NCBI RefSeq assembly: GCF_000761545.1
Contig: NZ_JPMY01000016.1
Span: 85,935 to 149,934, forward strand
DNA from: Pseudomonas sp. ML96
Lineage (GTDB): Bacteria; Pseudomonadota; Gammaproteobacteria; Pseudomonadales; Pseudomonadaceae
Direction: 5' to 3'
Length of the DNA: 64,000 nt
The notes beneath the pieces are model-generated. The model was given only the letters and a program-made list of their open reading frames with translations, had not been told where the DNA came from and ran no database searches. How positions within the stretch are numbered: the stretch's first letter is position 1; each line of letters starts with the position of its first letter. Shown here piece after piece: positions 43,182-52,956 of the stretch. The translations under genes were made by a program, and so were the position numbers.

Positions 43182-44807
43182 TCACAGGCGGAAACGTGCC
43201 ACCAGCCCGTTGAGGTCGACCGCCAGGCGCGACAGCTCCTGGCTGGCCGCACTGGTCTGGTCAGCCCCCGCCGAACTCTGCAGGGACAGGTCGCGGATGT
43301 TGACCAGGTTGCGGTCCACCTCGCGCGCCACCTGGGCCTGCTCCTCCGACGCACTGGCAATCACCAGGTTACGCTCGTTGATCGAGGTGATGGCCAGGGC
43401 GATCTCGTCCAGCGCATGGCCCGCCGCTTGCGCCAGTGCCAGGGTCGAGCCGGTACGCTGGTTGCTGTGCTGCATGGAATTGACCGCGCGCTCGGTGCCC
43501 TGCTGGATGCCGCCGATCATCTGCTCGATTTCCTGGGTGCTCTGCTGGGTGCGATGGGCCAGGGCGCGGACCTCGTCGGCCACCACGGCAAAGCCGCGCC
43601 CAGCCTCGCCGGCACGCGCTGCCTCGATGGCGGCATTGAGCGCCAGCAGGTTGGTCTGCTCGGCGATGGAGCGGATCACGTCGAGCACCTGGCTGATGCT
43701 GCGCACCTGCTCGGCCAGCAGACCAATCTGCTCCGAGGTTTCGCTCACGTCGCCGGCCAGCTGGCCGATGGAGTCCACTGTCTGGCGCACCTGCTCGCGG
43801 CCGTGCTGGGCGGTGCGATCCGAATCGCGCGAGGCCTCCGAGGTGCTCACCGCGTTGCGCGCCACCTCTTCCACCGCCGAGGTCATCTCGTTCACCGCCG
43901 TGGCAGCCTGTTCGATCTCGGCATTCTGCAGATGCAGGCCGCGGGTCGCGTCCTCGGTCACCGCATGCAGCTCTTCCGAGGCCGAAGCCAGCTGATTGGA
44001 GGAGTCGGCGATGCTCTGGATAGTGCTGCGCAGGCTGCCCTGCATGCGCTTCAGGGCCTGCAGCAGCTGCGCCGGCTCGTCCGTGCCGCGATCCTCGAAG
44101 TCGCGGCTCAGGTCGCCACCCGCCACCACCTGGGCGACCTCCACCGCCTCGACCAGCGGCCGCACTATGCTGCGGGTGAACAGCACGGCCAGTACCACGG
44201 TGAGCACCACCGCTACCAGCATCAGGGTCATGGCCAGGGCGAAGGCGCTCTCGTAAGCCGCCTGGTTATCCCGCGCCGCCGCAGCAGCGCCCTCGCTGTT
44301 GAGCCGGGTCAGCTCGACCAGGGCCTTGGACAGGTTGTCGGCATGGGTGTTGAGAACCCCGTTGGCCACCGCACTGGCTTCGGAGACCTGATCTTCGGCC
44401 GAATGGCGCATGATCTTCTCCTGCTCCTGCATGTAGGCCTCTTCCGCCGTCCTGAAGCGCTCGTAGACCTCCTTCTCCTCGGCCGAGGAAATCAGCCGCT
44501 CATAGCGGCCCTGGGCCTCGTCCAGCGCGGACTTCAGCTCGCCCAGGCGCTGCACGTTCTGCTGCAGGATGGTCGGGTCGCGCACCACGATCAGGCGCAG
44601 GGTGCCGGCGCGGATGCGCAGGATGCTCTGGCTCATGTCCCCCAGGGCCAGGATGCTCGGTAGCCAGTTCTCGTCGACCTCCTTGGACTCCTCGTTCATG
44701 TGCTTCATCTGCAGCAGCGAAAAACAGCCAACCAGCAGAACCAGGAACGCCAGAGTGGCGAAGCCCAGGGCGGAACGGGGTGCGATACGTAGCTTTCTCA
44801 ACAGCAT
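43182..44807 (-). CDS. Methyl-accepting chemotaxis protein, paralogue of its neighbour
   Basis: This 541-residue chemoreceptor has exactly the same length and layout as the convergent receptor at 41506: helix 1 ([20 protein letters not shown]), 4HB ligand domain, helix 2 ([20 protein letters not shown]), HAMP and signalling domain with tip [20 protein letters not shown]. The ends are alike too ([17 protein letters not shown] versus [17 protein letters not shown]). The periplasmic domains are much less similar, so the ligands probably differ. GGAAGG lies before the ATG at 44807. Confidence 0.93.
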   Translation of the reverse strand: MLLRKLRIAPRSALGFATLAFLVLLVGCFSLLQMKHMNEESKEVDENWLPSILALGDMSQSILRIRAGTLRLIVVRDPTILQQNVQRLGELKSALDEAQGRYERLISSAEEKEVYERFRTAEEAYMQEQEKIMRHSAEDQVSEASAVANGVLNTHADNLSKALVELTRLNSEGAAAAARDNQAAYESAFALAMTLMLVAVVLTVVLAVLFTRSIVRPLVEAVEVAQVVAGGDLSRDFEDRGTDEPAQLLQALKRMQGSLRSTIQSIADSSNQLASASEELHAVTEDATRGLHLQNAEIEQAATAVNEMTSAVEEVARNAVSTSEASRDSDRTAQHGREQVRQTVDSIGQLAGDVSETSEQIGLLAEQVRSISQVLDVIRSIAEQTNLLALNAAIEAARAGEAGRGFAVVADEVRALAHRTQQSTQEIEQMIGGIQQGTERAVNSMQHSNQRTGSTLALAQAAGHALDEIALAITSINERNLVIASASEEQAQVAREVDRNLVNIRDLSLQSSAGADQTSAASQELSRLAVDLNGLVARFRL

Positions 44808-44903
44808 GATGGTCACCTTCCCTGCAGACAGGACGCTGCCGTTAAGGCTAGAGCGCTCTGCGCTGAATGCCAGCAATGCGCTATCACAGGCCCTGAAACG
44901 CAC

Positions 44904-44926
44904 AAGCCCGGCACTGGGCCGGGCTT
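44904..44926. terminator. Hairpin downstream of DUF3859 gene
   Basis: AAGCCCGGC, loop ACTGG, GCCGGGCTT. It lies beyond the end of the minus-strand DUF3859 gene (44949). T content after it on the minus strand is low, so efficiency is uncertain. Confidence 0.65.
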
Positions 44927-44948
44927 GGTTCGGGGCGTCTGCAGGCTA

Positions 44949-45413
44949 TCAGCGCACGGTGAAGCGCTGCTCCAGCAGCTTGCGGTCACCCTGGAAGACC
45001 ATGAACTGCCAGTCGCCCGGCACCACCTCGTGATGTTCGGTGAACTCGAAGGCCATCACGTCCTGCGGCGCACCGACCACCAACTTCTGCTGCAACTCGA
45101 TCTTGTCCTGGCGCTTGCCATCCGGGCCAACCAGGCCGGGGGTGAAGTACATCAGGGTCAGCGGCTGCTCGCTTTCGCTCTTGCCGACCAGTGTGTAGCG
45201 CACGCCGAACTTGGTGCCCAGGCGCGCCGGCACCACTTCGGTCTGCTCGATCGGCTGGCCGGCGCGGCTGAGAATCCGCTCGCCCGGCTGCGGGTCCTTG
45301 ATAGCGGCTGCGGCGAACACGCCGTACTCGACCGGCCCTTCGACACGCACATCGGCCATGGCCAGGTTGGACATCAGGCCCAGGGCCAGGACGGACAGGC
45401 TGAACAGTTTCAT
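44949..45413 (-). CDS. DUF3859 periplasmic protein
   Basis: This 154-residue protein starts MKLFSLSVLALGLMSNLAMA, a signal peptide cleaved after AMA, then DVRVEGPVEYGVF, the start of the DUF3859 beta-sandwich. Later IPARLGTKFGVRYTLVG-type sequence (here VPARLGTKFGVRYTLVG) and PGDWQFMVFQGDRKLLEQRF are typical of the family. Exported, no cysteines in the mature part. Function unknown. It stands alone. Confidence 0.85.
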   Translation of the reverse strand: MKLFSLSVLALGLMSNLAMADVRVEGPVEYGVFAAAAIKDPQPGERILSRAGQPIEQTEVVPARLGTKFGVRYTLVGKSESEQPLTLMYFTPGLVGPDGKRQDKIELQQKLVVGAPQDVMAFEFTEHHEVVPGDWQFMVFQGDRKLLEQRFTVR

Positions 45414-45475
45414 CTCGCGCTCCTTGAGGAAAGTTGGCGCGAGGCTATGACGTCGCGGTTACAGGTTGATGACAA

Positions 45476-46498
45476 TCAGTCGCGCAGCTGTGCCTGGCGT
45501 TTGCGCGGCAGCACGGCGAGGAAGTTGTCACGCGCCACCTTGCGCGCCACGCCCTCCGGCAGGGCGTCGAGGAAGGGCGTGAAGTCCGTCAGGTTGCTGC
45601 CCAGGTTACCGAAGCGGCCGACCACGTCCGAGCCGAGCATGAAGCGCTCGGGATAGCTGCTCACCAGGCGCACCCAGCGCGGGTCTGGCTTGCCCTTGGC
45701 ATTCAGCAGGTAGGGGTGCAGCACGCTCCAGGACAGGTCGACATACAGGTTCGGGTATTCGCCAAGCATCCGCTCCAAAGTGCTCAGGAGGAAATCCAGC
45801 TTCTCCTGATGACGGTGAATCTCCACGCTGGTGCCGGCATGGGCCCAGATGAAGCGCACGTGCGGATGGTTGCGCAGCGGCTCCTCGATCTCCTCCAGGT
45901 ACAGCGGATTGCGCTCGCGTTTGGAGGTGATGTTGCTGTGCATCAGCACCGGCAGGTCGTACTCGGCGGCCAGGTGGTAGACGCGAGTCATGGCCTCGTT
46001 GTTGGCGCGCGGCGTGTCGCCGTAGGTCAGCGCGGTGAGGTCGTCGTGGCGGGTGAACACCTCGCCGAGCCCCTGCCAGAAGCCTGGATAGAGCTCGAGC
46101 ATGCGGCGGATATGCGCGTCGGCGTTCTTGTCCACCGGATTGAAGCCGCTGAGGAAGGGATGGAAGCGCTCGCGCTGCTCCGCCGGCAGGCGCCGCACCG
46201 CCTCGGCGACGAACACGTCGGTGGCGCTGTACCAATAGGCCCCGGCATCGTCACCGGCGTAGTAGCGCGGGCGTTTGGGCTCGTCCTCGTGCCACTTCTT
46301 GGCCACCGGAATGCCGCTGATCATCACATGATCGATGCGCCCGGCGGCCATGGCCTCGAGCAGCGCGGTCATACCCTCGCTCTCCTGGAAGAAGTCCACG
46401 TAGTGCAGGTGGGCATCGCTGAAACGGTAGTCACGGGCTTGTGCGTGCAGGGCCAGCAGGCCAAGCAGAGCGGCAAACAACGGGCGGCGGATGAACAA
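45476..46498 (-). CDS. Amidohydrolase-2 family metal hydrolase, exported
   Basis: This roughly 340-residue TIM-barrel hydrolase has the H-x-H metal motif in FSDAHLHYVDFFQESEG, a later His in LPVLMHSNITSKRERNP, HAGTSVEIHRH, and the terminal metal Asp region in PERFMLGSDVVGRFG. It begins with FIRRPLFAALLGLLALHAQA, a signal peptide, so it is probably periplasmic. The start is uncertain: TTG 46498 follows AGGGAG at an 8-base spacing; GTG 46507 and GTG 46558 are alternatives. Related enzymes act as decarboxylases or lactonases; the substrate is unknown. It is divergent from a periplasmic binding protein. Confidence 0.82.
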   Translation of the reverse strand: MFIRRPLFAALLGLLALHAQARDYRFSDAHLHYVDFFQESEGMTALLEAMAAGRIDHVMISGIPVAKKWHEDEPKRPRYYAGDDAGAYWYSATDVFVAEAVRRLPAEQRERFHPFLSGFNPVDKNADAHIRRMLELYPGFWQGLGEVFTRHDDLTALTYGDTPRANNEAMTRVYHLAAEYDLPVLMHSNITSKRERNPLYLEEIEEPLRNHPHVRFIWAHAGTSVEIHRHQEKLDFLLSTLERMLGEYPNLYVDLSWSVLHPYLLNAKGKPDPRWVRLVSSYPERFMLGSDVVGRFGNLGSNLTDFTPFLDALPEGVARKVARDNFLAVLPRKRQAQLRD

Positions 46499-46585
46499 CG
46501 GCGTCACTCCCTGGCGTTTCGAGCAAGAGTAGACCGCAGCCGCTTCGCTACCGTTCACTGGCGATGCGGCAAGGCAAAGGCCATC

Positions 46586-47476
46586 ATGTGTTTCATCACC
46601 TTACGAACCCTGCGTATGCCCCTCCTCCGCCTCGTTGCCCTGACTGCCCTGCTCTGCTCCGCGCCACTGGCTGCGGAGCCGCTGACCTATCCCCTGCATT
46701 CGCAAGGCGACGACCCGGAAGCCTATGTGGTCGAGTTGCTGCATCTGGCCCTGGCCCGCAGCGGTGGCGACTACCAGCTGCAGCCGACACCCCGGCCCAT
46801 GGCGCAGAGCCGCGCCGAGCAGGCGCTGGAGCAGAACGACGGCACCGTGCAGGTGATGTGGACCATGACCACCCGCGAGCGCGAAGAAAACCTGCTGCCG
46901 ATCCGCATCCCCATCTACAAGGGCCTGATCGGCTGGCGCATCCCACTGGTGCGACGCGAGGACAAGGACTGGCTGGGCAAAGTACAGAGCCTGGAAGACC
47001 TCAAGGCCATGCGCTTCGGCCAGCGCGCCGACTGGCCGGACACGCGCATCCTGCGCGACAACGGCCTGCAGGTGATCACCAGCCAGAGCTACGACAGCCT
47101 GTTCCGCATGCTCGACGCCGGCCGCTTCGACCTGTTCCCCCGCGAAGTGGTGGTGGCCTGGAACGAGCAGGCTCGCTCCACCCAGGAAGGCCTGGCCCTG
47201 GAAGTCGACGAGCACATCGTCATCCACTACCCCACCGCCTTCTACTTCTTCACCTCGCGCGCCCGCGCCGACCTGGCCAGCGCCATCGAGCGCGGCCTGG
47301 AGGCTATGGTCGCCGACGGCAGCTACGAGCAATTGTTCCAGCACCACCACGGCGCCACCCTGCAGCGCGCCGCCCTGCACAAGCGCAAGGTGATCGAGCT
47401 GCAGAACCCCGAACTGCCGCCACAGACGCCGTTCCAGCGCGAAGAGCTGTGGTACCGGCCGAATGCACCGCAATAG
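46586..47476 (+). CDS. Periplasmic solute-binding protein (SBP_bac_3-like)
   Basis: This 296-residue exported protein has signal peptide MPLLRLVALTALLCSAPLAA, at residues 11-30 from the ATG 46586, which follows AAAGG; starting at that inner Met (46616) is also possible. The mature part has the type II binding-protein fold: WTMTTREREENLLPIRIPIY, MRFGQRADWPDTRILRDNG and SYDSLFRMLDAGRFDLFPRE match amino-acid-binding domain segments. No permease or ATPase gene is adjacent, so it may be a sensor-like or orphan binding protein. Ligand unknown. Confidence 0.82.
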   Translation: MCFITLRTLRMPLLRLVALTALLCSAPLAAEPLTYPLHSQGDDPEAYVVELLHLALARSGGDYQLQPTPRPMAQSRAEQALEQNDGTVQVMWTMTTREREENLLPIRIPIYKGLIGWRIPLVRREDKDWLGKVQSLEDLKAMRFGQRADWPDTRILRDNGLQVITSQSYDSLFRMLDAGRFDLFPREVVVAWNEQARSTQEGLALEVDEHIVIHYPTAFYFFTSRARADLASAIERGLEAMVADGSYEQLFQHHHGATLQRAALHKRKVIELQNPELPPQTPFQREELWYRPNAPQ

Positions 47477-47603
47477 AGCCTCGCGAGCCGTATTGGCGCA
47501 CTGATAGCGACGATCTGCCGGCGCCAGCCTTGTGACGTGGCGCACACAAGATGATGGCACCGTGCTTGCACCACTCCCTGCAGAATCTTCAGGGAGATGC
47601 ACC

Positions 47604-48998
47604 ATGCTGCAGTTGCTGCGCAAACCCTCGCGACGCGAGCAGGACGAAGAAGCCTTCGCCGCCCTCTTCACCCGCCACGACCTCACCACCCGCTTGCCCG
47701 AGCAGCAGCCCTGGATGGGCCGCCTCAACCGCTTCAGCGACGGCCTGCACCAGCGCATCCGCACCAGCCTGGGCGCTGCCGTCGGTATCGCCGCGCATGC
47801 CCCGCAGCTGGCCAGCATCGCCAGCGCCAACCAGGCCAGCGGGCAGAGTCTGGCGCAATCCTCGGAGCTGATCGCCAGCGCCAGCGAGCAGGTCACCACC
47901 ACCCTGGACGCCGAACTGGTGCCCGGCGCCGCCGAAGTGGCGCGCCTGTCCGGCGAGGTCTCGGCCACCCTGCGCCAGTGCCAGCAGAACGGCCAGACCG
48001 TGCTGCGCCAGGTCGAGGCCATCGGTGACTGCGAGACGGAGCTGGCCGACGTGATCGGCAACCTCACCGCACAGCTGGAAGAAGTCAGCAAGGTGATCGG
48101 CGTGATCGCCAGCATCTCCCAGCAGACCAACCTGCTGGCACTCAACGCTGCCATCGAGGCGGCGCGCGCCGGCGAGCACGGCCGCGGCTTCGCCGTGGTC
48201 GCCGAGGAAGTGCGCCGCCTGGCCGGCCACACCACCGATGCCACCGGCCAGGTCGGGCAGATCATCGAGCGCTTCCGCGACGGCATGAACCAGCTCGGCG
48301 GCGCCGGCGAACGCATGCACCAGGCGGTCGAAGACGGCCGCAGCGGCATGCTGCAGGTCGGCAACGGCCTGGACAGCACCCGCCAGGCCATGGATCGGCT
48401 GGACGAGCGCGTCGGCCATATCGCCACCGGCACCGAGCAGATCGGCCAGGCCGTGCGCTCAATCAACGGCGACGTGCAGCAGATCGCCCAGGTCGCCGGC
48501 GACCTGCTCGGCAAGGCCGGCCAGGTATTGCGCCACAGCCAGGCCGTGCGCGAGGACGGCGATCGCCTGCTGCAGGGCCTCGGCGACTTCCGCCTGGAGC
48601 TGCACCGCTCGGTGCAGAGCGGCGTCGAGCAAATCGCCGCCGATGCGCGCCTGAGCAGCGACGTCGGCGCCGCCGAACGCCTGCTGGAAGAAACGCTGAA
48701 ACGCGACGCGCGCTTCGAGCTGTTCTACCTGGTCGACGCCAGCGGCCGGCAGCTCTCGGAGAACATCTTCGCCGCGGACGTGCCGCACCAGGACGCGCCT
48801 AGCTGCCGTGGCCGCGACTGGAGCCAGCGCCCGTGGTTCCGCAGCGTGGCGGACGACCTGCGCAGCCACATCACGCCGGTCTACCGCTCCTCGGCCACCG
48901 ACGACTTCTGCTTCACCGTCTCGGTGCCCATCCTCGGCGCCGATGGCCGTCTGCTGCGTGTGCTTGGCGCCGATGTGCGCCTCTCGGTGCTGGTCTGA
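47604..48998 (+). CDS. Soluble chemoreceptor with C-terminal Cache/PDC-like domain
   Basis: This 464-residue receptor has no membrane helix. The signalling domain occupies residues about 60-330, with the tip [20 protein letters not shown] and [17 protein letters not shown]. The C-terminal part (about 370-464) holds [34 protein letters not shown] and [20 protein letters not shown], which resemble the Cache/PDC sensor fold (RPWF and the final V-x-G-x-D-V strand). Cache domains are normally outside the cell, so a cytoplasmic one after the signalling tip is unusual. AGGGAG precedes the ATG. Confidence 0.88.
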   Translation: MLQLLRKPSRREQDEEAFAALFTRHDLTTRLPEQQPWMGRLNRFSDGLHQRIRTSLGAAVGIAAHAPQLASIASANQASGQSLAQSSELIASASEQVTTTLDAELVPGAAEVARLSGEVSATLRQCQQNGQTVLRQVEAIGDCETELADVIGNLTAQLEEVSKVIGVIASISQQTNLLALNAAIEAARAGEHGRGFAVVAEEVRRLAGHTTDATGQVGQIIERFRDGMNQLGGAGERMHQAVEDGRSGMLQVGNGLDSTRQAMDRLDERVGHIATGTEQIGQAVRSINGDVQQIAQVAGDLLGKAGQVLRHSQAVREDGDRLLQGLGDFRLELHRSVQSGVEQIAADARLSSDVGAAERLLEETLKRDARFELFYLVDASGRQLSENIFAADVPHQDAPSCRGRDWSQRPWFRSVADDLRSHITPVYRSSATDDFCFTVSVPILGADGRLLRVLGADVRLSVLV

Positions 48999-49050
48999 GG
49001 ATCGCCGCCTGGGCTAGGCTGGAGCCATCCAACCTAGCCTGGGAGCCACC

Positions 49051-49449
49051 ATGATCCGCATCAGCACCGAATCCGGCCTGCGCCACAGCATCGAGATCGG
49101 CGAACACCTGCTGCACACCGATGTGCCGGAATCCTTCGGCGGCAGCGCCTCCGGCCCCGAGCCGCATGACCTGTTCGACGCCGCCCTAGGTGCCTGCAAG
49201 GCCCTGACCCTGATGCTCTACGCCAAGCAGCGCGGCCTGCCGCTGGAAAGCCTGGACGTGCACGTGGCCCGCGATGACAGCCAGGAACGCCAGGGCACCT
49301 ACCGCCTGGCCGTGGAGCTGGACCTGCACGGCGCGCTGGATGACGAGCAGCGCCAGCAACTGCTGCGCATCGCCGACAAATGCCCGATCCACAAGCTGAT
49401 GACCAGCGTCGAGGTGCAGGTGGAAACCCGCCTGGGCGAAGGCGCATGA
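49051..49449 (+). CDS. OsmC-family peroxidase-like protein
   Basis: This 132-residue protein has the OsmC/Ohr fold with the two redox cysteines in DAALGACKALTLMLYAKQRG (about residue 50) and IADKCPIHKLMT (about residue 111). The family reduces organic hydroperoxides with lipoyl or thiol partners. The pairing with a pirin gene, by a 4-base overlap, suggests a shared stress or redox role. Confidence 0.9.
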   Translation: MIRISTESGLRHSIEIGEHLLHTDVPESFGGSASGPEPHDLFDAALGACKALTLMLYAKQRGLPLESLDVHVARDDSQERQGTYRLAVELDLHGALDDEQRQQLLRIADKCPIHKLMTSVEVQVETRLGEGA

Positions 49450-50306
49450 GCGAGCCGCTGCTGATCAAGCCGAAGGCCGAGGACATCTCCGGCCAGCCGA
49501 TCCTGCGCCCGCTGCCCTCGGCCAAGTGCCGCAGCGTCGGGCCCTTCGTGTTCTTCGATCACATGCTGGAGAAGGACTACCCGGCCGGCAGCGGCATGAA
49601 CATCAACCAGCATCCGCATATCGGCCTGTCCACACTCACCTACCTGTTCGACGGCGAGCTGCAGCACAAGGACAGCCTTGGCTCGGACCAACTGGTGCAG
49701 CCCGGCGACGTCAGCTGGATGACCGCCGGCCGCGCCGTCGCCCATGTCGAACGCACCCCGCAACACCTGTGGCAAGGCGGTTCGCGCCTGCACGGCCTGC
49801 AGGTGTGGCTGGCCCTGCCACAGGCGCTGGAGGAAGGCGAGCCGAGCTACAGCCACCACCCGGCCGCCAGCCTGCCGCGTAGCGAGGCCATGGGCGTACA
49901 GATCACCCTGATCGCCGGCAGCGGCTTCTGCCTGGAGTCGCCGGTACCCATGCACTCGCCGACCCTGTACGCCGAACTGAAGCTCGCCGCCGGCGCCAGC
50001 CTGCTGATCCCCGCCGAACATCGCGAGCGCGCGCTGTACCTGATCGAGGGCGAAGCCAAGCTGGAGGACGAAGAGCTGCCGCTGCGTGGCCTGGCCGTGC
50101 TGCCGGAAGGTGAAGAGCTGCTGCTCACAGCCTGCGGCGAGTGTCACCTGGCGCTGATCGGCGGTGAACCGCTGGGCCCGCGGCGCATGTACTGGAACTT
50201 CGTCGCCAGCGATGCCGCGCTGCTGGAGAAGGCCAAGCAGAACTGGGCTGCCTGGGAGTGGCCACGGGTACCTGGCGAGAGCGAGCGCATCCCGCTACCA
50301 CGCTGA
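49446..50306 (+). CDS. Pirin-family bicupin
   Basis: This 286-residue protein has the pirin metal-binding cupin: MNINQHPHIGLSTLTYLFDG (His pair), ELQHKDSLG (His), and the Glu in AVAHVERTP. The C-terminal cupin includes LYAELKLAAGASLLIPAEHR, and the family-typical GPRRMYWNFVASD is near the end. Pirins bind Fe or other metals and some act as quercetinases or redox regulators. The ATG overlaps the OsmC gene stop (ATGA). Confidence 0.92.
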   Translation: MSEPLLIKPKAEDISGQPILRPLPSAKCRSVGPFVFFDHMLEKDYPAGSGMNINQHPHIGLSTLTYLFDGELQHKDSLGSDQLVQPGDVSWMTAGRAVAHVERTPQHLWQGGSRLHGLQVWLALPQALEEGEPSYSHHPAASLPRSEAMGVQITLIAGSGFCLESPVPMHSPTLYAELKLAAGASLLIPAEHRERALYLIEGEAKLEDEELPLRGLAVLPEGEELLLTACGECHLALIGGEPLGPRRMYWNFVASDAALLEKAKQNWAAWEWPRVPGESERIPLPR

Positions 50307-50385
50307 CGAATTGCCGGCCCGCTCACGTGCCGGCAAGCGAGCCAGGCGCTAACATGGCGCCTCTCGCCCGCAAAGGATTGCTGCC

Positions 50386-51651
50386 GTGCCCCTCGCTCGT
50401 TGCCTGCTCGCTACCGCCCTCCTGGCCTCACCGCTGCTTGCCCATGCCAATCTGCCAACACTCGAACCCGAGCCCGGCCTGCAGGCCCATGGCGAGCAGA
50501 ACGGCGAAAGATATCGCTTGCAACAACCGGATGGCAGCTGGATCGAGCTGTCGATCCCGGATGAAGACATCGGCAATCCGCCTCGCTTCTCGGTCGAGGA
50601 CTATGACTTCGATGGTCATGCCGACCTGGCGATCAGCGTCGCCGCCGGCATGGTCAACGAGAACTACCGCCTCTACCTGTACCGGCCTGCTCAGCGCCGC
50701 TACGAGTTCCTGCCGATGCCGGAGACGCTGATCGGCAGCCTCAGCTGCTCGGGCTTCTCCGGGCTGGAGCGCAAGGTCGAGGAACGCGCCCTGTACAGCC
50801 ACTGCCGCGGCGGCCCGCGCTGGTATTACGACGCCTTGCGCTTCGACGACCACGGCCAGCCCTGGCTGTACAAGACCCTGCAAGTGCAGGACGACTACAG
50901 CCCGGATTACCCCTACCTGTTTTTCCCGCTGTTCGAGAAGACCTTCGACCCGCAGGGCCAGGTGCTGGCCAGCCGCGCCATGAACGACGATGGCCAGCCG
51001 CAGACCTGGACCGTGCCGGCGACGCGCCTGTATCTGTACCAACAGCCCGATGAGAGCAGCCGCAGCAAGGCCTACCTGATCCAGGGCGATGTCTGCGAAG
51101 TGCTGGCGCGCAAGGAGCAGTGGCTGCGGATCCGCTATGCATCGAAGAAAGGCCCGCTCGAGCGCTGGATCTCCCTCGACCAGGCCTATGATCTGCACCA
51201 ACGCCTCAGCGCCGCGCCGCATCCGGACGGTCTGCAGCTGAGCGCCAGCGACTTCTCCGACCCGGCCTCGCCGCTGTTCAGCCTCGGCCTGAATGCCAAG
51301 CGCAGCTTCACGCTGGAACACGCCGAGGTACACCTGCTATTCACCGCTGCCGATGGCACGCAGAGCAGCCATCGCCTGTACGCCGCCAACCACAGGATCG
51401 AGCTGAAACCCGGCGAGGGCTACACGCTCGACGACAACTACATCGAGCAGCGCGGCGGCCAGTACCTGATCTACCACGCCGACGAACAACAGCAGGATGC
51501 CTACGTGCCGTTCTTCCCCGAGCTGGCGCCGGGTCGCTACCGAGTGCGGGTGGCGCTCACCGACCCAGGCCTGGCGGCGCCGTTGTACACCAGCGAGGAA
51601 GTGCTGATCGACTACCCACCGGCCATCGCCGAGCCGACCAGCACGCCCTGA
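50386..51651 (+). CDS. Large periplasmic protein with FG-GAP-like and SH3-like parts
   Basis: This 421-residue protein has a signal peptide (MPLARCLLATALLASPLLAH). Residues about 55-85, SVEDYDFDGHADLAISVAAG, contain a D-x-D-x-D calcium-type FG-GAP repeat. A middle portion RLYLYQQPDESSRSKAYLIQ and GDVCEVLARKEQWLRIRYAS is reminiscent of a bacterial SH3 domain (about residues 210-260). The C-terminal 120 residues are beta-rich. No enzymatic motif. GTG start at 50386 with AAAGGA eight bases upstream. Function unknown. Confidence 0.78.
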   Translation: MPLARCLLATALLASPLLAHANLPTLEPEPGLQAHGEQNGERYRLQQPDGSWIELSIPDEDIGNPPRFSVEDYDFDGHADLAISVAAGMVNENYRLYLYRPAQRRYEFLPMPETLIGSLSCSGFSGLERKVEERALYSHCRGGPRWYYDALRFDDHGQPWLYKTLQVQDDYSPDYPYLFFPLFEKTFDPQGQVLASRAMNDDGQPQTWTVPATRLYLYQQPDESSRSKAYLIQGDVCEVLARKEQWLRIRYASKKGPLERWISLDQAYDLHQRLSAAPHPDGLQLSASDFSDPASPLFSLGLNAKRSFTLEHAEVHLLFTAADGTQSSHRLYAANHRIELKPGEGYTLDDNYIEQRGGQYLIYHADEQQQDAYVPFFPELAPGRYRVRVALTDPGLAAPLYTSEEVLIDYPPAIAEPTSTP

Positions 51652-51661
51652 GCCACTCGAC

Positions 51662-52384
51662 TCAGGCGAACACCTCGTCGAGCAGGTCGTACATGGCAGC
51701 GAAGGCGCGGCGCGACACCTTGGCGTCGTACTGCATCTTGCCCGGTATCTGCGCCTGCGGATCGGTGAAGGAATGCGCCGCGCCGCCATAGCTGGTTAGC
51801 TGCCAGTCGACGCCGGCGGCGTTCATCTCCGCGACGAAGCCGGTCAGTTGTTCGCGCGGCACCAATGGGTCCAGGGCGCCGTCCAGTACCAACACCGCGC
51901 CACGGATGTTCTGCGCGTCCGCAGGATTGGCGGTGTCGAGGGTGCCGTGGAAGGAGATTGCGGCCTTGATCGGCGCGCCGTCACGGGCAAATTCCAGCGC
52001 GCAATGGCCGCCGAAGCAGAAGCCGAACACCGCCAGCCGGCTGGGGTCCAGCGGCACGCCCGGCTGGGCCTTGAGCGAATCCAGCGACGCCTGCAGGCGC
52101 TGGCGTAACGCCGGCTTGCCCTTCACCGACATCATCGCGGCGCCCGCCTCGTCGTGGTTCTGCGGACGCACGCCGGCGCCATATACGTCGGCGACGAACA
52201 CCACATAGCCACGCTCAGCGACCCGCTGGGCAATCTCGATGGCCCCGGCCGAGGCGCCCATCCAGTTCGGTGCCAGCAACAGGCCGGGCCGTGGGGTCTG
52301 GCGCGAATCGTCATACAGCAACTGGCCCTCGAATGGCTGGCCGTCGACTTCGTAGCGCACCGGACGATTGATGATCTGGCTCAT
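51662..52384 (-). CDS. Dienelactone hydrolase-family protein
   Basis: This 240-residue alpha/beta hydrolase has the dienelactone hydrolase nucleophile in VFGFCFGGHCALE (Cys, about residue 126), the Asp in VLVLDGALDPLVPRE and the His in YGGAAHSFTDPQA. A cysteine nucleophile is typical of true DLH-type enzymes. The start MSQIINRPVRYEVDGQ follows GAGGGG at 52384. The pathway (chloroaromatic degradation) is not represented nearby, so a general esterase role is likely. Confidence 0.92.
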   Translation of the reverse strand: MSQIINRPVRYEVDGQPFEGQLLYDDSRQTPRPGLLLAPNWMGASAGAIEIAQRVAERGYVVFVADVYGAGVRPQNHDEAGAAMMSVKGKPALRQRLQASLDSLKAQPGVPLDPSRLAVFGFCFGGHCALEFARDGAPIKAAISFHGTLDTANPADAQNIRGAVLVLDGALDPLVPREQLTGFVAEMNAAGVDWQLTSYGGAAHSFTDPQAQIPGKMQYDAKVSRRAFAAMYDLLDEVFA

Positions 52385-52440
52385 GTTTACCCCTCTCTGG
52401 TCAAAGGCGGACAAAACCCACCGCGAACGGACAAGACTAG

Positions 52441-52920
52441 TCAGTCCTGAGAATTCTTCGCTTCTTCGTCGGCCAGGCCCTGGATATAGGCGGCGAAACC
52501 CGGGTCCTCACCCCGCAGCAAGTACGGCAGGCGCCCGCGGAAATCCTCGCGGCGGCTCCACTCGCGCATGTAGTCCTCCCAGGAGTGCCAGCGGCGGCGC
52601 TGCTTGTCGTCCATATCTTCCTGATAGGCCAGCAGGTAGGCGCGCTCGAACAGCGAGATCAGCATGTCGAAGATCACCCACATGCGCTCGCGCTGTTCGT
52701 CGCTGAGGTCAGGAGTGGCGGCCTGGCTGCGCAGGCGCAGGTCGGGATTGGCCAGCACCACTTCGAGAAAGTCGATGTAGGCATCGGATATTTGCTGCCA
52801 GATGGCCTCCTCCTCGTTCGCACGCTCCTTGCGTTGTTCGAAGAGGAACACGCCAATGGCGAACGGCAACGCCACCACGGTGACGATGTAGGACAGCAGT
52901 TCCCAGGTTTGCAGGTTCAT
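52441..52920 (-). CDS. Uncharacterised one-helix membrane protein
   Basis: This 159-residue protein has an N-terminal helix (LLSYIVTVVALPFAIGVFLF, about residues 8-27) followed by a charged helical body rich in Glu, Arg and Trp (RRRWHSWEDYMREWSRREDF). I start at MNLQTWELL (52920) after GGAAG; the frame extends ten codons upstream. It is 36 bases downstream of the HD-GYP regulator on the same strand and so may be part of that operon. Family not recognised. Confidence 0.72.
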   Translation of the reverse strand: MNLQTWELLSYIVTVVALPFAIGVFLFEQRKERANEEEAIWQQISDAYIDFLEVVLANPDLRLRSQAATPDLSDEQRERMWVIFDMLISLFERAYLLAYQEDMDDKQRRRWHSWEDYMREWSRREDFRGRLPYLLRGEDPGFAAYIQGLADEEAKNSQD

Positions 52921-52956
52921 GAAGGCTTCCATACGAAAGGAAGCCGGCATTGTGCC

